Source of the DNA: JAVBPE01 sp031549865
GTDB taxonomy: Bacteria > Bacillota_I > Bacilli_A > Acholeplasmatales > Anaeroplasmataceae
Assembly: GCA_031549865.1 (NCBI GenBank)
Contig: JAVBPE010000018.1
Location: 37,064 to 101,063 of the forward strand
DNA length: 64,000 nt
Direction: 5' to 3'
Position 1 is the stretch's first letter; each line of letters opens with the position of its first letter. This document shows positions 59,187-64,000 of this stretch, in pieces. A model generated the notes under the pieces. It worked only from the letters and a program-made list of their open reading frames with translations. It made no database searches and was not told where the DNA came from. Made by a program: the position numbers and the translations under genes.

Positions 59187-59819
59187 ATGAGTGTTCTTGA
59201 CAATGAAATTCAATTATGCCAATTGTACTGTGAATTTTATGCAAAGATTAAAAAAACAATTTCGGTTGAAGAAAAATTTGATTTAGGAATAACAGAAATT
59301 ACTCAAGCAATTTTAATGAGAATGAGCATTTATTATTTAAATCACGAGCTTAATAAAGCTGTCCTAAAAAAAGGTAAACTACAAAGTGCGTCAGATTTTT
59401 TTGTTGAAACAGTATTGTACTATTTACATAAAGTGTTGAAAGATAAATACACTGTTTTTTCCGAGAAGACATTGGCTAAAGGGTTTGTTCCAGATATTTC
59501 AATTTGGAAAGACGATAAATGCATTGCAATAATTGAATGTAAAACCCAACTAGGATACAATAGAAGTGGTTATTTATTTCAACATCAAGAAAGAAAATGT
59601 CTACTGCGAAAGATATATCCAGAAGCAAAAGCATATTTACTAGTTATGACAAATATGAATTGGGGAAAAAACAAAGGCTTTTCACAACAAGATAGATTAG
59701 AATGTCCGAAAGAGTTATTTAGTTTGTGCAAAGTCTGGCCGTCAAATTTTGAACTAGATAACATTGTTCCAAATATACAAGATAAGCTAGAAGATTTATT
59801 AATTGATTTATTGTCTTAG
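59187..59819 (+). CDS. PD-(D/E)XK nuclease-like effector
   Basis: A 210-residue protein. After a helical start, the stretch FVPDISIWKDDKCIAIIECK (about 104-123) gives the PD...ECK signature of the PD-(D/E)XK nuclease fold, with a following Gln (KTQLGYN) as in many restriction-type active sites. AAAGGAG precedes the ATG. It is last in the four-gene cassette, followed by the right arm repeats and a terminator. It is the most likely effector of a defence unit, cutting foreign or self DNA; this function is inferred. Confidence 0.7.
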   Translation: MSVLDNEIQLCQLYCEFYAKIKKTISVEEKFDLGITEITQAILMRMSIYYLNHELNKAVLKKGKLQSASDFFVETVLYYLHKVLKDKYTVFSEKTLAKGFVPDISIWKDDKCIAIIECKTQLGYNRSGYLFQHQERKCLLRKIYPEAKAYLLVMTNMNWGKNKGFSQQDRLECPKELFSLCKVWPSNFELDNIVPNIQDKLEDLLIDLLS

Positions 59820-59829
59820 TAGAATTAAC

Positions 59830-59890
59830 CATTTAACGATTACCCTCTAAGGGTGCGTAAAAACAGGTAAAAAAGCAGTAGGGGTGCGCT
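59830..59890 (+). repeat. Right arm-type repeats of the element
   Basis: ATTTAACGATTACC followed by GGGTGCGTAAAAA (59831-59863) matches the left copy at 6921-6953 in 30 of 33 positions and in the same orientation. A further TAGGGGTGCG word is at 59879-59888. Confidence 0.62.
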
Positions 59891-59928
59891 CTGTATTAAA
59901 TGGGGGAGTTTCTGCCATAATAAAAATC

Positions 59929-59954
59929 AAAGAGGTTTAAAAACCTCTTTTTTG
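59929..59954 (+). terminator. Terminator after the four-gene cassette
   Basis: AAAGAGGTTT pairs with AAACCTCTTT, followed by a T run. The rest of 59820-60118 holds the arm repeats and AT-rich DNA but no gene. Confidence 0.82.
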
Positions 59955-60089
59955 TTGCACCTAAGCCGAAAAGTGTACTTGTTACAATACTTTTCGAAAT
60001 TTGTATTTTTCAAAATTTTTCAATTTTTTTCAAAGATTTAACCTATTTTTCAAATACTTTTCTCCCATTTTTTCTCCCATGAAACAAAA

Positions 60090-60113
60090 TAAAACCTACC
60101 AATTAAATGGTAG
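60090..60113 (-). terminator. Terminator of the integrase gene
   Basis: CCTACC pairs with GGTAGG; on the minus strand it is followed by TTTTATTTTG, 6 nt after the integrase stop. Confidence 0.75.
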
Positions 60114-60118
60114 GATTA

Positions 60119-61147
60119 TTAACTAAACATTTTATCCAATGTAGATGTCAATTTGTTTTTTCTTTCTTTTGTAACATGATCATATATGTTTCTAGTAGTT
60201 GAAATATCTTTATGCCCAACTCTATCTGAAACTACTTTGTCATCAATGTTTTCATCGAATAAAACACATATATGGCTATGTCTAAAATCATGCACACGAA
60301 TTGGATTTAAATCTGCTAGTTTAAAATGCTTTTTAAGACATTCTCTTAAAGCATTTTCACTAATTGCTGAAGATGGTCCCTTAACACCATAGAAAATATA
60401 ATCAGTAGATTTTAGATTATTATCCAAGACCCAATTTAAGAGATCTTTACATAATTGAGTTGGGAGTTCTGGTATTCTTTCATCATCAGTTTTTAAAGAC
60501 TCAATTCGTTCTAATTTACCACTACCGGTTTTATTAGATACATGTGTATGCAATCTAACAGTCTTGTTCACAAAGTCAAAGTCTTCCACCCAAACAGACC
60601 TAGCCTCTCCGCCTCTAGCTCCAGTTTGAAAAATGAATTCAATTAATAATTTGTATTTCATTTCAGAATCAGTAAATGTTGAAATTAGTGTGTTAAAATC
60701 GTTTATATCATATATTCCTTTACATCCAGATTTAATTAGTCCTTTAGTACTAAAAGTCTCTAAAATGCGTTTAAAATCATTATAACGTTCAGCCTTAAGA
60801 TGATTAAATAAAACTAAGTAGTCGCAAAATCTTAAAAAAATACTTATAACTTCATTTTTAGATTCAGCATTTAGTTGTTCTTGATTGTTTAGATAATTTC
60901 TATATGTTTCAATATCATAATTAGAAATATCGCCAATATTCATATCTTTAAATTGTGATAAGATATAATTATTTGATTTTAATCGTTCATTATATAGAGT
61001 TGTATCAGCAAGACCACTTGTTTTTCTTCGTTCAATATATTTTTCAAAAAATACTTCAAACTGAGTTTTATTACTACCAATAACAGTAGAATAAGTGTTT
61101 TGCAATCTTACTTTTTCCTCTGTTAATAACTTTGATAAAATGAACAA
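60119..61147 (-). pseudogene. Tyrosine integrase, 5'-truncated by IS21
   Basis: The remaining 340 or so residues contain the core-binding domain (QFEVFFEKYIERRKTSGLAD) and an intact catalytic domain: Arg in QTGARGGEARS, HDFRHSH, GHKDISTTRNIYDHV with the nucleophilic Tyr. What is missing is the N-terminal arm-binding domain of about 55-60 residues that such phage/ICE integrases carry. The reading frame runs into the terminal repeat of the IS at 61141, where the first codons (TTG TTC A) are IS sequence after a TGA, with no ribosome binding site. The missing piece is not found on the far side of the IS. Confidence 0.8.
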
Positions 61148-61170
61148 AAGTCACTCTTGAAAAATGTACA
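61141..61170 (+). repeat. Left terminal inverted repeat of the IS21 element
   Basis: Matches the reverse complement of 63420-63449 in 28 of 30 positions. Confidence 0.9.
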
Positions 61171-61218
61171 CCATTAATAGATATTAGATTTAAATATCTA
61201 ATGGGGGTAATGGTAAAA

Positions 61219-62436
61219 ATGACAGGAGAAAAATGGATGGAAATAAGAAATGATAGATTAAAAGGATTAAGTTATACAAGTATAGGAAAAAAATATAACA
61301 TCGATAGACGAACCGCGAAAAAATACGCAGAAAGTGAAAAGAAACCAAAATATAGATATATAAAACCTAGGAAAAAGAAAATAGATGAGTATATAGGGTA
61401 TATAGAAGAATTACTAATCCAGGCACCATATTCAGCAGTAAGAATAAAAGAAAGAATTGAAGAACATTATAAAGAAAATATAAGTTATACCTCAATCCAA
61501 ACACATGTCAAAGAAATAAAAGCAACATTAAATAAAAAAGCAACAGTAAGGTTTGAGACAATGCCAGGAATGCAAGGGCAAGTAGACTGGGGCTTCTTTG
61601 AAAATTATAAAGTATATGATGAATTAGGAAATGAAAAAAAGTTATACTGTTTTTTAATGATATTAGGATATTCAAGAATGAGATATATAGAATTTGTAAC
61701 TGATATGAGTACAACAACACTAATAAAATGTCATATAAATGCGTTTAAATATTTTGGCGGATATCCAGAAGAAATACTTTACGACAATATGAAACAAGTG
61801 GTAATAAAAAGGCTCTTAAAACAAAAAGATAGCCAAATGAATAAAGAGTTTGAAGACTTTTCAGGATTCTTAAAATTTAGGCCAATCTTATGTAGACCAT
61901 ATAGAGGGCAAACAAAAGGAAAAATTGAGAGAACAGTTAGATATGTAAGACAAAACTTTATGATAGGAATACAATATAAAGATTTAATTGATATCAATGA
62001 AAAAGCATATAAATGGTGTGAAAAAATAAATAATAAAACGCACAGCACTACTAATGAGGTACCGAAAATCAGATTAATCGAAGAAAAACTAAATAAAATG
62101 AAAAGAGAATACTTAGTTGAAAATAATAATGTAAGAAAAGTTGAAAAAGATTGTTTGATAAGTTATAAGAATAATAAGTATTCGGTACCACCAAATTATA
62201 TATATAGATATGTAATAGTAGCTATACTGGGGGATATTTTAAGAATATATTGTGATGGAGCAAATATAGCAACCCATCCATTATCAAAAGGTAATAGACA
62301 AATGATAATATCTAAAAGTCATTATGATATACTTAATAACTACAATGAATCATCTAAAAATAACAATATATATACTGATAATTCATATGACGAACAAATA
62401 AGTGTTTCAAGCTTAGAGGCATACAATTATGAATAA
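61219..62436 (+). CDS. istA: IS21 transposase IstA
   Basis: A 405-residue DDE transposase (ATG 61219, GGGGG 11-15 nt upstream; alternative ATGs at 61201 and 61210). The N-terminus is a helix-turn-helix (MEIRNDRLKGLSYTSIGKKY, then DRRTAKKYAE). The catalytic residues are seen in GMQGQVDWGFFE (first D), EILYDNMKQVV (second D) and GKIERTVRYVR (E). The end overlaps istB by 8 nt. It looks intact, although transposition also needs IstB. Confidence 0.92.
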   Translation: MTGEKWMEIRNDRLKGLSYTSIGKKYNIDRRTAKKYAESEKKPKYRYIKPRKKKIDEYIGYIEELLIQAPYSAVRIKERIEEHYKENISYTSIQTHVKEIKATLNKKATVRFETMPGMQGQVDWGFFENYKVYDELGNEKKLYCFLMILGYSRMRYIEFVTDMSTTTLIKCHINAFKYFGGYPEEILYDNMKQVVIKRLLKQKDSQMNKEFEDFSGFLKFRPILCRPYRGQTKGKIERTVRYVRQNFMIGIQYKDLIDINEKAYKWCEKINNKTHSTTNEVPKIRLIEEKLNKMKREYLVENNNVRKVEKDCLISYKNNKYSVPPNYIYRYVIVAILGDILRIYCDGANIATHPLSKGNRQMIISKSHYDILNNYNESSKNNNIYTDNSYDEQISVSSLEAYNYE

Positions 62437-63154
62437 TACCATAATAGAGCGCATCAAAAATAATCTAAATATTTTAGGAATGAAAAATACGTATGAAAAT
62501 ATAGATGACTATTTAGAAGTGGCAATCAAAAATAAAACCTCAATACTAGATTTCATAGATTTACTTTTAGAAAGAGAATCAAAAGGTAAAATAAATAGAT
62601 CTGTAGAAAATCAAATAAAAATGGCCGGATTTCCAGCCAGAAAAACATTTGAATTATATGATTTTACATTTCAACCACAAATCGATTTAGAAATTATAAA
62701 TGATTTATGAACATTAAGATTTTTAAACAGCACCGAAAACATAGTATTTTTAGGAACTCCAGGGGTAGGTAAAACACATCTAGCAATAGCCTTAGGGATA
62801 CTGGCAATAGAACATAAATATTCTACTTATTTTGTAAACTGTCATAATCTAATCCAAAATCTTTTAAAAGCTTCTCATGAAAACAGATTAGAAGATAGGT
62901 TAAAACAATACAGTAAATATAAAATATTAATAATAGATGAAATAGGATATTTACCAACTAATATTGAAGGTGCAAATCTCTTCTTTCAATTAATAGCAAG
63001 AAGATATGAGAAACATTCAACAATATTTACTACTAATAAAAACTTTGGTGAATGGGGGGATATCTTCCAAGATCTAACAATATCATCAGCTATATTAGAT
63101 AGAGTCTTACATCATAGCACTGTAGTTAAAATTGTAGGTGAAAGTTATAGATAA
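62429..63154 (+). pseudogene. istB: IS21 helper ATPase IstB, interrupted by UGA
   Basis: The frame starts at ATG 62429 and reads IERIKNNLNILGMKNTYENI, a normal IstB N-terminus, up to an in-frame TGA at 62708-62710 (EIINDL-stop-TLRFLNSTE). It continues in the same frame with Walker A FLGTPGVGKTHLAIA and Walker B ILIIDEIGYL to TAA at 63154. The two halves together have the usual length of about 240 residues. UGA is used as a true stop elsewhere in the element, so this is a nonsense mutation. The IS cannot then move by itself. Confidence 0.88.
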
Positions 63155-63200
63155 AAGAAAGAAAAGAATTCATAAATACTAAGAATAGTAAAGGCTAAAA

Positions 63201-63392
63201 ATGGATATTGATATTTCATTTATAGATAGTATACAAAGATTAAAATTATTATTTGAATGTAGAGTTGAGTTACTAGTAATATTTACTGATATTGAAAAAA
63301 GTAATCATTTGCTGGAAATGCAAGAATTAATTCAAGAGGGCGAGGAGAAAGAATGGGATATAATTACTAAAAAATTAACTAGGTTATTATAG
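63201..63392 (+). CDS. Small 63-aa ORF inside the IS21 element
   Basis: An acidic, helical protein starting MDIDISFIDSIQRLKLLFEC, located between istB and the right inverted repeat. Upstream AAAGG is weak. It does not resemble IstA or IstB. It may be a passenger gene of this IS or chance. I see no match. Confidence 0.4.
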   Translation: MDIDISFIDSIQRLKLLFECRVELLVIFTDIEKSNHLLEMQELIQEGEEKEWDIITKKLTRLL

Positions 63393-63419
63393 GTTATAAA
63401 AATTATTAATATCATTATT

Positions 63420-63449
63420 TGTACATTTTTTAAGAGTGACTTTTGTACA
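63420..63449 (-). repeat. Right terminal inverted repeat of the IS21 element
   Basis: Reverse complement begins TGTACAAAAGTCACTCTT and ends in ATGTACA, mirroring the left end. Confidence 0.9.
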
Positions 63450-63467
63450 AATTTTAAATGTTATTGA

Positions 63468-63818
63468 CATATTTATAAGTGGGATAATCTAAACAAAAAA
63501 TCAATTGAAATATCTAAAAATGAAGCAGCGGAAATTTTAGAGACAACTGTAGATATAATTGATTTAATTATAGAATCTAAAGGTACTTATCAACTAAAAG
63601 ATGCTTCAAGTGAATTAAAGGTTGAAGAAGAACCAGTTAAACTTGATAGTGTAATAACTATAGGTGCTGATTTTGGAAGTGGAGAAGGAGATAAAACAAC
63701 ACTATTATTACCTCTAATTAGTGAAACGCTTTTAAATGAAGCAATTGATAAACTAAAGGAAATTGCTTTAGTATTGACCGACATCCACAATCTATTAAAG
63801 CAAGATATACTTGAATAA
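63468..63818 (+). pseudogene. 5'-truncated gene to the right of the IS
   Basis: The frame is open from 63468 (after a TGA) to TAA at 63816 and encodes about 116 residues, such as NKKSIEISKNEAAEILETTV and LLPLISETLLNEAIDKLKEI. No ATG, GTG or TTG lies near its beginning, and it starts 19 nt from the IS end. A gene that has lost its start to the IS event is the best explanation. Coding character (codon bias, no frameshift, terminator behind it) supports a real former gene. No family recognised. Confidence 0.55.
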
Positions 63819-63824
63819 ATAATT

Positions 63825-63848
63825 AAACCATCGAAAGATGGTTTTTCT
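63825..63848 (+). terminator. Terminator after the truncated gene
   Basis: AAACCATC pairs with GATGGTTT around GAAA/A and is followed by TTT. Confidence 0.8.
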
Positions 63849-63857
63849 TGTATAGAA

Positions 63858-63880
63858 AACCCCCAGATAGTCTGGGGGTT
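63858..63880. terminator. Strong GC hairpin, possible second terminator
   Basis: AACCCCCAGA pairs with TCTGGGGGTT around TAG. No clear T run on the plus side, so its direction is uncertain. Confidence 0.5.
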
Positions 63881-63979
63881 CAAAAAAGCTTATAGCTATG
63901 CAAAGAAAAAAACCTTTGTTAAAATATAAAAGTAGTCTGCCAACTGCAAATATAAAATAACAAAGGAGAATATTATCAA

Positions 63980-64000
63980 GTGACTGATAACAATAGTAGT
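63980..64000 (+). CDS. Start of a gene running out of the window
   Basis: GTG at 63980 is preceded by AAAGGAG with about 11 nt spacing and reads MTDNNSS before the window ends. Too short to identify. Confidence 0.4.

Larger units (their letters stand above)
6717..61140. mobile_element. Prophage-like element integrated next to ssrA
   Basis: The element begins after the tmRNA CCA end and runs to the IS21 insertion in the integrase gene. It holds a restriction island, a full siphovirus gene set, three serine recombinases, a defence-like cassette and a tyrosine integrase. Base and codon use differ visibly from the housekeeping genes on the left. The left boundary is inferred from the habit of integrases to use ssrA 3' ends. 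The right boundary is not seen: no copy of the ssrA 3' end occurs before 64000. Confidence 0.75.
61141..63449 (+). mobile_element. IS21-family insertion sequence, 2309 bp
   Basis: It is bounded by 30-bp imperfect inverted repeats beginning TGTACAAAAGTCACTCTT (left copy has TGAACA), with TG...CA termini as in IS21. It carries istA, an interrupted istB and a small extra gene. The bases flanking both ends (AAAA left, AATT right) do not form a target duplication, which suggests a later rearrangement at one side. Confidence 0.9.

Noticed and set aside
6921..59863. The 33-bp repeats as the actual attachment sites of a 53-kb element
   Set aside because: The tmRNA junction and the integrase lie outside the repeats, and each side holds extra partial copies, which fits arm-binding sites better than crossover sites.
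59900..59912. GGGAGTT at the right end as the att core shared with the ssrA T arm
   Set aside because: Only 7 bases match, and the expected copy of the ssrA 3' end (CTGGTCCACCA) does not follow.
62708..62710. UGA read as tryptophan (mycoplasma-type code)
   Set aside because: UGA ends several intact genes (for example at 30932, 38615 and 49726), and UGG is used normally for Trp.
1..64000. CRISPR arrays and tRNA genes
   Set aside because: No regularly spaced repeats with unique spacers and no cloverleaf other than the tRNA-like part of ssrA were seen.

Overview
The window is AT-rich, standard-code DNA from a low-GC Bacillota (Bacilli or Erysipelotrichia-like; exact genus not determinable from sequence alone). 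The chromosomal part at the left carries a typical Gram-positive gene set: the 3' end of leuA, an FMN riboswitch controlling ribU, a small membrane protein, and then the conserved run eno - secG - rnr - smpB - ssrA (tmRNA). UGA is used as a stop codon in the mobile genes, so there is no sign of a mycoplasma-type code.

Immediately after the tmRNA gene lies an integrated element of about 54 kb (roughly 6.7 to 61.1 kb). Its first block (7.1-19.0 kb) is a large type I restriction-modification island under a consensus promoter. In order it encodes a degenerate methylase fused to a half-specificity domain, an ADP-ribosylglycohydrolase fused to HsdM, a second HsdM, HsdS, HsdR, and a long protein with an ImmA-like HExxH metallopeptidase core. 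This island sits where a lysogeny module would be expected; no CI- or Cro-like gene is visible.

The second block (19.0-50.4 kb) is a complete siphovirus-type, HK97-fold phage genome. It has an early switch region with two palindromes and a highly structured leader, a replication and recombination set (sigma-like protein, Cas4-like exonuclease, RecA-like ATPase, DUF669 protein, helicase, primase-helicase, RusA), and an ArpU-like late regulator. The HNH and terminase region follows, interrupted by a self-promoted HEPN-like gene, and is accompanied by a phage MetK and a ParB-methyltransferase. Then come head, connector and tail genes with a clear -1 frameshift in the tail chaperone, the baseplate and fibre genes, and holins. 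No endolysin is recognisable.

The third block (50.5-59.8 kb) is cargo. It contains a nucleotidyltransferase with its own promoter, a recombination module with three large serine recombinases and two SHOCT-like small proteins, and a separate four-gene cassette (77-aa protein, DUF2971, DUF7662-like/OGG-like protein, PD-(D/E)XK nuclease) that looks like an undescribed defence unit. Composite direct repeats resembling integrase arm sites lie near both ends of the element.

At the right end, the tyrosine integrase gene lacks its 5' end, which is cut off by an IS21-family element (61141-63449) whose own istB carries an in-frame UGA. The DNA beyond the IS does not contain the missing integrase piece, no ssrA-type attR is visible, and the next gene also lacks a start. 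The simplest reading is an IS-associated deletion that has locked the prophage in place.
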